Below the pieces are notes generated by a model, which did not search any database, was not told where the DNA came from, and saw only the letters and a list, made by a program, of their open reading frames with translations. From the NCBI GenBank assembly GCA_022841625.1, contig JALHRD010000041.1, positions 1 through 37,830 of the forward strand: a DNA stretch of 37,830 nt, in the 5' to 3' direction. Below, in pieces: positions 24,539 through 33,004 of the stretch. The DNA is from Xanthobacteraceae bacterium (lineage in GTDB: Bacteria > Pseudomonadota > Alphaproteobacteria > Rhizobiales > Xanthobacteraceae). The position numbers and the translations under genes are program-made. The first letter of the stretch is position 1, and every line of letters starts with the position of its first letter.

Positions 24539-26290
24539 ATGGCTGATGCGGCCGTAAAATCAAAGGCGCCGGAGCCGACGTCGGCCGAATCGGAACGTGA
24601 ATTGACCGACGGCTTTCATCTCATCATTGATGCGCTCAAGCTCAACGGCCTCAATACGATCTATGGTGTGTCCGGCATTCCAATCACCGACTTCGGCCGT
24701 ATGGCGCAGGCCGAAGGCATCCGTGTCATCTCGTTCCGTCATGAGCAGAACGCCGGCAATGCGGCCTCGATCGCCGGCTTCTTGACCAAAAAGCCCGGCA
24801 TCTGTCTCACGGTGTCGGCTCCCGGTTTCCTCAATGGTCTGACCGCGCTGGCCAACGCCACCACCAATTGCTTCCCGATGATTCTGATCTCGGGTTCGTC
24901 CGAGCGCGAGATCGTCGACCTTCAGCAGGGCGACTACGAGGAAATGGATCAACTGGCCATTGCCAAGCCGCTCTGCAAGGCGGCGTTTCGTGTTCTGCAT
25001 GCCGCTGATATCGGCATCGGCGTGGCGCGCGCGATCCGCGCGGCGGTGTCGGGGCGTCCGGGCGGGGTCTATCTCGATTTGCCGGCCAAGCTGTTCTCCC
25101 AGGTCATGGACGCGGAGGCCGGCCGGAAATCGCTGGTCAAGGTCATCGATCCGGCGCCGGCCCAAATCCCTGCGCCGGCCGCGGTCAAGCGCGCGCTCGA
25201 TGTTCTCAAAGGCGCCAAGCGTCCTTTGATCATCCTTGGCAAAGGTGCCGCCTATGCGCAGGCCGACGACGCCATTCGCGGGCTGGTCGAAAAGAGCGGC
25301 ATTCCGTTCCTGCCGATGAGCATGGGCAAGGGTCTTCTGCCCGATACGCACCCGCAATGCGCGGGCGCGGCGCGCTCGACGGTGCTGAAGGACTCCGACG
25401 TCGTGATGCTGATTGGCGCCCGCCTGAACTGGCTGTTGTCGCACGGCAAGGGTAAGACCTGGGGCGAGCCCGGCTCGAAGAAGTTCATCCAGATCGATAT
25501 CGAACCCAAGGAGATGGACTCTAACGTCGAGATCGTTGCGCCAGTGGTCGGCGATATCGGTTCTTGTGTTTCCGCGCTACTGGAGGGCATGGGCGGCAAG
25601 TGGCCGGCCCCGCCGGCCGACTGGATCAAGACCGTCAGCACCCGCAAGGACGACAACATTGCCAAGATGGCGCCGCGGCTGATGAACAACAACGTGCCTA
25701 TGGATTACCACGGTGCATTGGGTGCGCTGCGCACCATCGTCAAGGAGCGGCCGGATGCCATTCTGGTCAACGAAGGCGCCAACACGCTCGATCTCGCGCG
25801 CGGCATCATCGACATGTATCAGCCGCGCAAGCGGCTTGATGTCGGCACGTGGGGCGTTATGGGCATCGGCATGGGCTTTGCCATCGCCGCGGCGATCGAG
25901 ACTGGCAAGCGCGTGCTCGCGGTCGAAGGCGATTCGGCATTCGGTTTCTCCGGCATGGAGGTCGAGACGATCTGCCGCTACAACCTGCCGGTCTGTGTCG
26001 TCGTGTTCAATAATAACGGCATCTATCGCGGCACCGACGTCAACCCGACTGGCGGTTCGGACGTGGCGCCAACCGTGTTTGTTAAAGGCTCGCGTTACGA
26101 CAAGATGATGGAAGCCTTCGGCGGCGTTGGTGTCAACGCAACGACGCCCGACGAGCTCAGGCGCGCTGTGAACCAGGCCATGGACTCCGGCAAGCCGACG
26201 CTGGTCAACGCGGTGATCGATCCATCCGCCGGCAGCGAGAGCGGCCGTATCGGCAACCTCAATCCGCAAAGCGTGCTGCGCAAGAAATAG
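24539..26290 (+). CDS. oxc: Oxalyl-CoA decarboxylase
   Basis: A 583-residue thiamine-diphosphate enzyme converting oxalyl-CoA to formyl-CoA and CO2. The ThDP-activating glutamate is E69 ([12 protein letters not shown]). The cofactor motif runs from [18 protein letters not shown] (464-481) to NNNGIYRG. The C-terminal [14 protein letters not shown] matches the substrate-closing tail of characterised enzymes. The middle domain has the [18 protein letters not shown] and [15 protein letters not shown] blocks of the oxalyl-CoA group, which distinguish it from acetolactate synthases. The N-terminus is slightly extended. A clear GGAGG precedes the ATG, 20 bases after the regulator gene. The CoA-transferase partner follows immediately. 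Confidence 0.97.
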   Translation: MADAAVKSKAPEPTSAESERELTDGFHLIIDALKLNGLNTIYGVSGIPITDFGRMAQAEGIRVISFRHEQNAGNAASIAGFLTKKPGICLTVSAPGFLNGLTALANATTNCFPMILISGSSEREIVDLQQGDYEEMDQLAIAKPLCKAAFRVLHAADIGIGVARAIRAAVSGRPGGVYLDLPAKLFSQVMDAEAGRKSLVKVIDPAPAQIPAPAAVKRALDVLKGAKRPLIILGKGAAYAQADDAIRGLVEKSGIPFLPMSMGKGLLPDTHPQCAGAARSTVLKDSDVVMLIGARLNWLLSHGKGKTWGEPGSKKFIQIDIEPKEMDSNVEIVAPVVGDIGSCVSALLEGMGGKWPAPPADWIKTVSTRKDDNIAKMAPRLMNNNVPMDYHGALGALRTIVKERPDAILVNEGANTLDLARGIIDMYQPRKRLDVGTWGVMGIGMGFAIAAAIETGKRVLAVEGDSAFGFSGMEVETICRYNLPVCVVVFNNNGIYRGTDVNPTGGSDVAPTVFVKGSRYDKMMEAFGGVGVNATTPDELRRAVNQAMDSGKPTLVNAVIDPSAGSESGRIGNLNPQSVLRKK

Positions 26291-26321
26291 CGACGCGATC
26301 AGAGAGACAAAGGGTGCGACC

Positions 26322-27773
26322 ATGGCAACCGGCAAGGCCAAGACGACGAAACGCAGGACCAAAGTGATGGCGAAGAAAGCCGCCAAAAAAGTACTTAAGT
26401 CCAAGACGAAGGTGCCGGCGAAGAAAGCCGCGAAGGTCGTGTCGGCAAACGGTTTGCCGAAGCCGTCCGCCAAACCGTGGGGCCAAGCCGGCAAGGCGTT
26501 GGACGGCGTGAAGGTGCTTGATTTTACGCATGTGCAATCGGGGCCGACCTGCACACAGCTGCTTGGCTACATGGGCGCCGATTGCATCAAGGTCGAGCGT
26601 CCGGGCGTCGGCGACATCACGCGCGGTCAATTGCGCGACATCAAGGGGCAGGACAGCCTCTATTTCACGATGCTCAATGGCAATAAGCGTTCGATCACCA
26701 TCGATTCTAAGAATCCCAAGGGCAAGGAAATTCTCGAACGCCTGATCAAGCATTGCGATGTGCTGGTCGAGAACTTTGCGCCCGGCGCGCTCGACCGTAT
26801 GGGGTTGACCTGGGAATACATCCACAAGACCAACCCACGCATGATCGTCGCGTCGGTGAAGGGTTTCGGCCCGGGACCCTATGAGGACTGCAAGGTTTAC
26901 GAGAACGTCGCGCAATGTGCCGGCGGCGCAGCTTCGACCACCGGCTTCCGCGACGGTCCGCCTTTGGTGACCGGCGCGCAGATCGGCGACAGCGGCACCG
27001 GCCTGCATCTCGCGTTCGGTATCGTTTGTGCGCTCTATCAGCGCCAGCGCACCGGTCGCGGCCAAAAAGTGCTGTGCGCGATGCAGGATGGCGTGTTGAA
27101 TCTCGCACGCGTAAAACTGCGCGATCAGCAGCGGCTCGCACGCGGTCCGTTGAGCGAATACAGCCAATACGGCGAGGGTGTTCCGTTTGGCAAGGCGGTG
27201 CCACGCGCCGGCAACGATTCCGGCGGCGGTCAGCCCGGTTGGATTCTCAAGTGCAAAGGCTGGGAAACCGATCCCGATGCCTACATTTATTTCATCACCC
27301 AGGCGCCGGTATGGGGTCCGATCTGCGATCTGATCGGCAAGCCCGAGTGGAAGACCGATCCCGATTATGCGACGCCGCCGGCGCGGCTGCCGCGGTTGCG
27401 TCACATCTTCGATACGATCGAAGGCTGGACCAAGACCAAATCCAAGTTCGAGGTCATGAACATCTGCAATGAGTATGACATTCCAGTCGGTCCGATCCTG
27501 TCGATGAAGGAGATCGCCGAAGAAAAATCGTTGCGCGACACCGGCACGGTGGTTGAGGTCGATCATCCCGGCCGCGGCAAGTATCTCACTGTCGGCAATC
27601 CAGTGAAGATGTCAGACTCGATTACCGAGGTGAAGCGTTCGCCGCTGCTTGGCGAGCACACCGAAGAAATTCTCACCAAAGTGCTTGGCTATTCCGCAAA
27701 GGAACTTGCGGAAATCAAGATATCCGGTGCGATCACTCCGCCGGAGAAACCAGCCAAAGCCGAGGCGGCGTGA
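26322..27773 (+). CDS. frc: Formyl-CoA:oxalate CoA-transferase with lysine-rich N-terminal extension
   Basis: This class III CoA-transferase activates oxalate by moving CoA from formyl-CoA, closing the cycle with oxalyl-CoA decarboxylase. The 483-residue product is about 55 longer than typical enzymes. The core begins near residue 58 ([20 protein letters not shown]). The catalytic aspartate is D223 ([11 protein letters not shown]), and the mobile glycine loop reads SGGGQ (300-304) where the Oxalobacter enzyme has [13 protein letters not shown] and [16 protein letters not shown] are diagnostic of Frc. Residues 1-50 contain 15 lysines in AKKAAKK-type repeats, resembling bacterial histone H1-like tails. 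ATG 26322 and ATG 26367 both have plausible ribosome sites, and the second still keeps most of the tail. Confidence 0.95.
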   Translation: MATGKAKTTKRRTKVMAKKAAKKVLKSKTKVPAKKAAKVVSANGLPKPSAKPWGQAGKALDGVKVLDFTHVQSGPTCTQLLGYMGADCIKVERPGVGDITRGQLRDIKGQDSLYFTMLNGNKRSITIDSKNPKGKEILERLIKHCDVLVENFAPGALDRMGLTWEYIHKTNPRMIVASVKGFGPGPYEDCKVYENVAQCAGGAASTTGFRDGPPLVTGAQIGDSGTGLHLAFGIVCALYQRQRTGRGQKVLCAMQDGVLNLARVKLRDQQRLARGPLSEYSQYGEGVPFGKAVPRAGNDSGGGQPGWILKCKGWETDPDAYIYFITQAPVWGPICDLIGKPEWKTDPDYATPPARLPRLRHIFDTIEGWTKTKSKFEVMNICNEYDIPVGPILSMKEIAEEKSLRDTGTVVEVDHPGRGKYLTVGNPVKMSDSITEVKRSPLLGEHTEEILTKVLGYSAKELAEIKISGAITPPEKPAKAEAA

Positions 27774-27856
27774 AAAGAGCAATTAGCAAACGGAAGCGAT
27801 CCCATTCCCTTGCTCATTATGCGCTGTTTGCCGGTTGATGAGGAGAGAGTCGTTTC

Positions 27857-28783
27857 ATGCGTATCGTGGTTCATGGCCAGCAGGCCTTCGGTAAGGCGGT
27901 ATTGGAGGCGCTAATCAAGCGCGGCGAGAGTGTCGTCGCGGTCTATGTCGCGCCGGAGAAACCCGGTCAGAAGGCCGATCCGCTGAAGGAAGCCGCATTG
28001 GCCGCCAAGCTGCCGATCTATCAGCCGGCGTCCTATCGTAAGCCCGAAGTGTGGGACGAGTTCCGCGCGCTCAAGCCCGATTTGCAAGTGATGGCGTTCG
28101 TTACGCTGTTCGTGCCGGAGGAGTTCCTCAAGATTCCGACCCACGGCTCGATCCAATATCATCCTTCGCTGTTGCCTGCCTATCGCGGCCCGTCGGCGAT
28201 CAATTGGCCGATTATCAAAGGCGAGAGCGAGACCGGGCTGTCGATTTTCTGGCCTGACAACGGGCTCGATACTGGCGATGTACTGTTGCAGAAGAAGACC
28301 CCAATCGGTCCCAAGGACACGCTCGGCACGGTTTATTTTGATCGCCTGTTTCCCATGGGCGTGGAGGCCATGCTGGAGTCGGTCGATCTTGTGAAATCGA
28401 GCAAGGCGCCGCGTATCAAGCAGGACGACAGCAAGGCCACCTATGAAGGCCGCTGCGGTCCGGACAATGCGCATATTGACTGGGGGCGGCCGTGGCAGGA
28501 CATCGATCGCCTGATCCGCGGCTGCAATCCGGCGCCAGCTGCGTGGTCGGTGCTCGACGGCAAGACCCTGAAGATTTTCGACGCCACGCCATTGCCGGCC
28601 AAGGATCCGAAAGGCATTGCCGGAAAAATGGGTGAAATTGTTGTGGTTGACGCTGACGGCTTCACGGTGGTCTGCGCCGATGGCCGCTTCAAGGTCACCC
28701 GCGTGCAGGCTGACGGCCCGAAACTCAGCGCCGGCGAATGGGCCAAGTCTGCCGACCTTGCCATCGGCGCAAGGTTCACGTGA
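27857..28783 (+). CDS. 10-formyl-THF hydrolase/methionyl-tRNA formyltransferase-like protein
   Basis: The 308-residue protein has the N-terminal formyltransferase fold and C-terminal beta-barrel of the Fmt family. It is closest to the hydrolase half of 10-formyl-tetrahydrofolate dehydrogenase (ALDH1L), without the aldehyde dehydrogenase part. The key block IQYHPSLLPAYRGPSAINW contains H102, and GLDTGDVLLQ contains D138; their spacing equals that of H106 and D142 of the rat enzyme. The tRNA-type INxHxSLLP asparagine is replaced, arguing against a housekeeping Fmt. Between frc and formate-THF ligase, it probably handles formyl groups on tetrahydrofolate. Use of formyl-CoA as donor is an untested possibility. 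Ribosome site GGAGAGAG. Confidence 0.88.
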   Translation: MRIVVHGQQAFGKAVLEALIKRGESVVAVYVAPEKPGQKADPLKEAALAAKLPIYQPASYRKPEVWDEFRALKPDLQVMAFVTLFVPEEFLKIPTHGSIQYHPSLLPAYRGPSAINWPIIKGESETGLSIFWPDNGLDTGDVLLQKKTPIGPKDTLGTVYFDRLFPMGVEAMLESVDLVKSSKAPRIKQDDSKATYEGRCGPDNAHIDWGRPWQDIDRLIRGCNPAPAAWSVLDGKTLKIFDATPLPAKDPKGIAGKMGEIVVVDADGFTVVCADGRFKVTRVQADGPKLSAGEWAKSADLAIGARFT

Positions 28784-28807
28784 GGTTGCCGCTGACCATA
28801 TTTTTCG

Positions 28808-28899
28808 GCGTCATGCCCGGCTGCGTGCCGGGCATCCACGTCTTTTTCTCCCCCCACACCTAAGACGTGGCTGGCCTGGACCAGCCCGGCCGTGTCGAC
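28808..28899. repeat. Bipartite palindromic intergenic repeat (REP/BIME-like)
   Basis: A first hairpin (ATGCCCGGC/GCCGGGCAT, 28813-28835) is followed by CCACGTCTT (28836-28844). This pairs exactly with AAGACGTGG (28862-28870), which opens a second, inverted and more degenerate unit with its own arms GGCTGG/CCAGCC (28869-28886). I recall this GTCATGCCCGGC...CCACGTCTT unit as a common dispersed repeat in Bradyrhizobium and relatives. It fills most of the gap before the formate-THF ligase gene and could shape mRNA stability or partial termination. Confidence 0.75.
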
Positions 28900-28917
28900 A
28901 TCAGGAACCGCTAGATC

Positions 28918-30615
28918 ATGCCCGCTTCCCAACACCAGTCGCCGAAATCCGACATCGAGATTGCCCAGGCCGCCAAGAAGCGGCCGATCATGGAGATCGC
29001 GCGCGAGCGGCTCGGCATAGCGCCGGAAAATCTCGAACCCTACGGCCATTACAAGGCCAAGGTGTCGATGGATTACATCAAGTCGCTCAAGTCCAAGCCG
29101 AACGGCAAGCTGATCCTGGTGACCGCGATCACGCCAACACCCGCCGGCGAAGGCAAAACCACCACCACCGTCGGCTTGACCGACGCGCTCAACCACATCG
29201 GCAAGAAAGCCATGTTGTGCCTGCGTGAACCTTCGCTCGGGCCGTGCTTTGGCGTGAAAGGCGGCGCAGCCGGCGGCGGCTATGCGCAAGTGGTGCCGAT
29301 GGAGGATATCAATCTGCATTTCACCGGCGATTTTCACGCCATCGGCACCGCGCATAATCTGCTGTCGGCGCTGATCGACAATCATATCTATTGGGGCAAT
29401 GCGCACGGTCTCGATGGCCGCCGCGTGGCGTGGCGGCGCGCGATCGACATGAACGATCGTAGCCTGCGTTCGATCATATCGTCGCTCGGCGGCGTCGCCA
29501 ACGGCTTCCCGCGCGAGGATGGCTTCGACATTACGGTGGCGTCTGAGGTAATGGCGATCTTCTGCCTCGCCAGCGATCTCGAGGATCTCAAAAAGCGGCT
29601 TGGCAATATCATCATCGGCTATACCCGCGATCGCAAGCCGGTGCGCGCTTCCGATGTCAAAGGGCACGGTCCGATGACGGCGCTGCTCAAGGATGCGCTG
29701 TCGCCGAATCTGGTGCAGACCTTGGAAGGCACACCGGCCTTCATCCACGGCGGCCCATTCGCCAATATCGCGCATGGCTGCAACTCGGTGCTCGCCACCA
29801 CCACCGCGCTCAAGCTCGCCGACTACGTCGTGACCGAAGCTGGTTTTGGCGCTGATCTCGGCGGCGAGAAATTTCTCGACATCAAATGTCGCAAGACCGG
29901 CCTGCAGCCGGACTGCGCGGTAATTGTCGCGACCATTCGCGCGCTGAAGATGCATGGCGGCGTCAAGAAGGACGATCTGAAAAAGGAGAATCTGAAGGCG
30001 CTCGAAATTGGCATGGCCAATTTGCAGCGCCATGTCGAAAACGTGCTGAAGTTTGGCATTCCGGCGGTGGTGTCAATCAACCGGTTCTCCGCCGATACCG
30101 ACGCGGAAGTCGCATTGGTCAAGGACAAGTGCAAAGCGCTCGGCGTCGAGGCGCTGATGGCCGATCATTGGGCGATGGGCGGAGAAGGCGCCGCCGACGT
30201 GGCGCGCGCAGTCGTCAAGACCATCGATGCTGGCAAGGCCAAGCTGAAGCTGCTCTATCCCGACGACATGCCGTTGTTCGAGAAGATCCGCACCATTGCC
30301 AAGGAAATCTACCGCGCCAAGGACACCACCGCCGACAAGGCGGTGCGCGACCAGCTCGCGAATTTCGAGACCATGGGCTACGGTAAGGCGCCGGTTTGCA
30401 TCGCCAAGACGCAGTATTCGTTCTCGACCAATGGCGATCTCAAGGGTGCGCCGACCGATCACATCATCAATGTGCGCGAAGTGCGGCTTTCGGCCGGCGC
30501 CGAATTCGTGGTGGCGATCTGCGGTGAGATCATGACCATGCCCGGCCTGCCGCGGGTGCCAGCTGCCGACTCAATCGACGTCGGCGCGGATGGCAAAATC
30601 GTGGGGCTATTCTAA
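28918..30615 (+). CDS. fhs: Formate-tetrahydrofolate ligase
   Basis: A 565-residue enzyme forming 10-formyl-THF from formate, THF and ATP, the entry of formate into one-carbon metabolism. The P-loop [13 protein letters not shown] is at 72-84. Other family blocks are [53 protein letters not shown], and the C-terminal [20 protein letters not shown]. It is full length with no anomalies. The ribosome site AGGAA is slightly distant. It ends the oxalate operon, using formate released from formyl-CoA. Its TAA abuts the stop of the convergent gene with no bases between. Confidence 0.97.
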   Translation: MPASQHQSPKSDIEIAQAAKKRPIMEIARERLGIAPENLEPYGHYKAKVSMDYIKSLKSKPNGKLILVTAITPTPAGEGKTTTTVGLTDALNHIGKKAMLCLREPSLGPCFGVKGGAAGGGYAQVVPMEDINLHFTGDFHAIGTAHNLLSALIDNHIYWGNAHGLDGRRVAWRRAIDMNDRSLRSIISSLGGVANGFPREDGFDITVASEVMAIFCLASDLEDLKKRLGNIIIGYTRDRKPVRASDVKGHGPMTALLKDALSPNLVQTLEGTPAFIHGGPFANIAHGCNSVLATTTALKLADYVVTEAGFGADLGGEKFLDIKCRKTGLQPDCAVIVATIRALKMHGGVKKDDLKKENLKALEIGMANLQRHVENVLKFGIPAVVSINRFSADTDAEVALVKDKCKALGVEALMADHWAMGGEGAADVARAVVKTIDAGKAKLKLLYPDDMPLFEKIRTIAKEIYRAKDTTADKAVRDQLANFETMGYGKAPVCIAKTQYSFSTNGDLKGAPTDHIINVREVRLSAGAEFVVAICGEIMTMPGLPRVPAADSIDVGADGKIVGLF

Positions 30616-31371
30616 TTATCCCGACGGGTCCTGATAAGGAATAGTATCGCGCGCCAGCCGGACGAGATGGCGCGCCGAGTCGGTCTGCTGTTCTTCTAAA
30701 ATATGTCCGACCAAGCCGGCGCTGCGCGATACCACGGCGATCGCCCGCACGACTGCCGGCGGAATGCCGATCTCAAGCAATAGCGCCGCCAGCGCGCCGG
30801 TCGCGTTGATGGTGATATGCCGGCCGGCGGCCGCGTTGATCACGGTGGACAGCTTGAGCAAAAGCTGCACATAGCGACCGTTGAGCCCGCTGTCCTCGGC
30901 GACGCGCAGCAGCGGCGGCGTCCGCGGGTCGTCCGGCTTGTGCAGCGCATGTCCGAAACCCGGTACCGCTTCCCGGCGCTGCCGATGCTCGGCGAAAATG
31001 CGGCGGCACCATGCGTCGGTGTCGGCTTCGTCGACGCCGGCCGCCAGCAAGGCGGCGCAGCCTTCCATGGTTCCGGCGTGGACGCTGCCAATCGCCAGCA
31101 GGCCGGCGCCAATCGACACTTGAATTTGGTCCGGCACGCTTTCCGCCGTCAGCCGCGCGATCAAGGCAGATGGTGTAAAGCCGTGTTCCATCAGCGTCAC
31201 CAGACAGGCATCGAGCACGCGCGCTTGCGGACCGGTCGGCATTCGGCCGGTCACGAGAAAATAGAAGACTTCGGTAAAGCTGTGCTTGCCGATCAGGTCA
31301 TTGACCAGATCGCGTCCACGGATCGTCACACTGGTAGCGTCGGCGGTCGCGATATGGGTGGTTGGCGGCAT
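30616..31371 (-). CDS. Short citrate synthase/citryl-CoA lyase-family protein
   Basis: A 251-residue protein of the citrate synthase fold, matching the short, single-block citryl-CoA lyase type rather than the roughly 430-residue TCA enzyme. The active-site histidines can be placed as H98 (SVHAGTMEG) and H141 (PGFGHALHK). The third catalytic residue, aspartate in the usual NVDG motif, appears to be T191 (INATGALAALL). The C-terminal VSRSAGLVGHILEEQ is conserved. Synthesis or cleavage of a citryl-CoA-like thioester is inferred only from the family. It follows a TctC-type receptor gene by seven bases on the minus strand, so it probably acts on the acid that the receptor brings in. Confidence 0.85.
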   Translation of the reverse strand: MPPTTHIATADATSVTIRGRDLVNDLIGKHSFTEVFYFLVTGRMPTGPQARVLDACLVTLMEHGFTPSALIARLTAESVPDQIQVSIGAGLLAIGSVHAGTMEGCAALLAAGVDEADTDAWCRRIFAEHRQRREAVPGFGHALHKPDDPRTPPLLRVAEDSGLNGRYVQLLLKLSTVINAAAGRHITINATGALAALLLEIGIPPAVVRAIAVVSRSAGLVGHILEEQQTDSARHLVRLARDTIPYQDPSG

Positions 31372-31378
31372 GGCGGCG

Positions 31379-32413
31379 TCACTTTGTTCTGGAGATTGTG
31401 TCGCGGATTAGTCTGGTGAGGTTTGCATCCAATGCGGTGGATTGTGCCACGGCCTCCTGGACCTCGGCCCCCGAAGCCGGACTTAACTGAAAGCCGGCTT
31501 TGGTGATCTCTTCGACAAAAGTTTCGTCTTTGACCATCCGGTCGAACGCTGAGCGTAGCGCCGCCACCCGGTCGGCCGGCACTTCCGGCGGCAGGATAAA
31601 CGAGCGCCCGACCTCCACATTGGAGGCCATGAAACGCGCGACCGCGCGCTGCTCCGGCGTGCGTGCAAGCTCAATTGCCAGGGGGACATGCGGCAAGTCC
31701 TGTTCCTTGACGCTTCCGAACTGGACAATCGGAAGTAGAAACCCCTGGTCGAACCAAGGCTTGCGCAGGGTCTTGAAAATCGTCCAGCTCACGGTTGCGC
31801 CCGCGATTTCGTTGCGCTCGATAGCGATGAACATCGGATTGATGCCGTCATAGCCCTCGATGGTCTTGATCTTTACGGGTTCGAGCCAGCGCAGCAAAGC
31901 CGGCAACAGGGAGGTCGGGGAACCGGGCCCGGAGCCGCCGACGACGATTTCCTTATCCAGCAAATCCCGCAACGCACGCACGCCGCTGTCCGCGCGGACC
32001 GCGAGCACATTGTTGACCCGCTCAATCGCGCCCAGCCAGATGAACTCATTCACCTTGTAGCGAATCTTGTCGGCGTCGATGACCGAGGCCAGTGCGACGG
32101 CGTCCGACACCATCGCCATGACGGAGCCGTCGCGCGGCGCGACGGTGTAGAGGTGGTTGCTGGCGACAATGCCACCGGCGCCTGGCCGGTATTGCGGGAC
32201 GATCTGGGGATTTCCGGGAATGAACCGTCCCAGATGGCGCGCCATGATCTGATTGTAGATCGCATAGCCGCCGCCCGGCCCGAACGGCACGACCGAGGTG
32301 ATGGTTCGTCCTTTGTAGAACTTCTCGACGGCGTCGTTCGCGGCCGCGTTTGACATCGAATGGACTAGCAGCAGGAGCGCCAGTCCCAGCGCTCGCACCG
32401 GGCTCGTGCGCAT
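31379..32413 (-). CDS. TctC/Bug-type periplasmic solute receptor
   Basis: A 344-residue receptor from ATG 32413 (preceded by GGAA nine bases away; ATG 32422 is an alternative). The signal peptide LGLALLLLVHSMSNAAAN is followed by VEKFYKGRTITSVVPFGPGGGYAIYNQIMARHLGRFIPGNP and RPGAGGIVASNHLY. It is clearly paralogous to the 16128-17174 receptor, sharing the FYKGR opening and the IPGNP and PADRxAALRxAFD blocks. It has no tctA/tctB nearby and pairs with the citryl-CoA lyase-like gene. The two together suggest uptake and CoA-linked metabolism of a carboxylic acid. Confidence 0.9.
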   Translation of the reverse strand: MRTSPVRALGLALLLLVHSMSNAAANDAVEKFYKGRTITSVVPFGPGGGYAIYNQIMARHLGRFIPGNPQIVPQYRPGAGGIVASNHLYTVAPRDGSVMAMVSDAVALASVIDADKIRYKVNEFIWLGAIERVNNVLAVRADSGVRALRDLLDKEIVVGGSGPGSPTSLLPALLRWLEPVKIKTIEGYDGINPMFIAIERNEIAGATVSWTIFKTLRKPWFDQGFLLPIVQFGSVKEQDLPHVPLAIELARTPEQRAVARFMASNVEVGRSFILPPEVPADRVAALRSAFDRMVKDETFVEEITKAGFQLSPASGAEVQEAVAQSTALDANLTRLIRDTISRTK

Positions 32414-32439
32414 TCGACACATTTCCAAAGGCGCTCCCC

Positions 32440-32470
32440 TTGACAGACTTTCGTTGAAAAACACTATATT
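32440..32470 (+). promoter_or_regulatory. Sigma-70-type promoter for the VOC-family gene
   Basis: A perfect TTGACA (32440-32445) and TATATT (32465-32470) are separated by 19 bases; ACTATA at 17 bases is an alternative -10. It points at the VOC gene, with a leader of about 55 bases containing a hairpin CCGCC-GAAC-GGCGG (32493-32506). Confidence 0.55.
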
Positions 32471-32532
32471 CTAGACAGTTGATGGCGCAATCCCGCCGAA
32501 CGGCGGCACAGTTGGTTGGCGGAGGAATGCTC

Positions 32533-32946
32533 ATGTCGGATATTATCGGTATTGCGCATTTCAGTATTCCGGTGACTGACGTGCGGCGCAGCCGGGATTT
32601 TTATGTCGACGTGGTCGGCTGCAAGCACCTCTTCAGTACGCCGAAGGGGCACATGTCCTTTATCGATGCCGGCGGCGTCTGCCTTATCCTGGTAAAGCAG
32701 TCCGGGCCGGTGAATCCGGTGCTACAGAATTCGGAAGGGGTGCATCATTCCTTCACAATAGCGCCGAACCAATTTGCCAAGGCAATCGAACGATTGAAGG
32801 CGCACGGAGTAGAAGTGATTGGCGAAGAGGATCGCCAGGGGGGTGTCGTGAATGGCCCGCGTATCTATTTCCGCGATCCCGACGGAACCGTGCTGGAGTT
32901 CATTAACCTCACGAGCTACGTGACCGAGCCGCCGCATCCCCACTGA
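32533..32946 (+). CDS. VOC/glyoxalase-bleomycin resistance family protein
   Basis: A 137-residue single-domain vicinal-oxygen-chelate protein. ATG 32533 is preferred over ATG 32527 because GGAGGA lies at the correct distance. The two beta-alpha-beta-beta-beta modules are visible as HFSIPVTDVRRSRDFYVDVVGC and HHSFTIAPNQFAKAIERLKAHGVEVIGEE. Candidate metal ligands are H9, H71 or H72 and E122 (GTVLEFINL), so metal-dependent chemistry is likely. The family covers glyoxalases, extradiol dioxygenases, epimerases and resistance proteins, and I cannot pick one. It is divergent from the TctC-type receptor gene. Confidence 0.88.
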   Translation: MSDIIGIAHFSIPVTDVRRSRDFYVDVVGCKHLFSTPKGHMSFIDAGGVCLILVKQSGPVNPVLQNSEGVHHSFTIAPNQFAKAIERLKAHGVEVIGEEDRQGGVVNGPRIYFRDPDGTVLEFINLTSYVTEPPHPH

Positions 32947-33004
32947 CACGGCGTTATGCGTCGTGCGCGGTGTACCAATCTCTCACTCAACGCAAGGTGT
33001 TGCA

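Noticed and set aside
24539-26290. Acetolactate synthase as identity of the ThDP enzyme
   Set aside because: The [18 protein letters not shown] block, the AGSESGR tail and the adjacent formyl-CoA transferase are specific to oxalyl-CoA decarboxylase.
26259-27566. 435-codon minus-strand open frame opposite frc
   Set aside because: Antisense shadow of a well-supported gene; no recognisable motif.
28441-30033. 530-codon minus-strand open frame opposite the formyltransferase-like gene and fhs
   Set aside because: It overlaps two unmistakable genes and the repeat between them; composition is that of an antisense frame.
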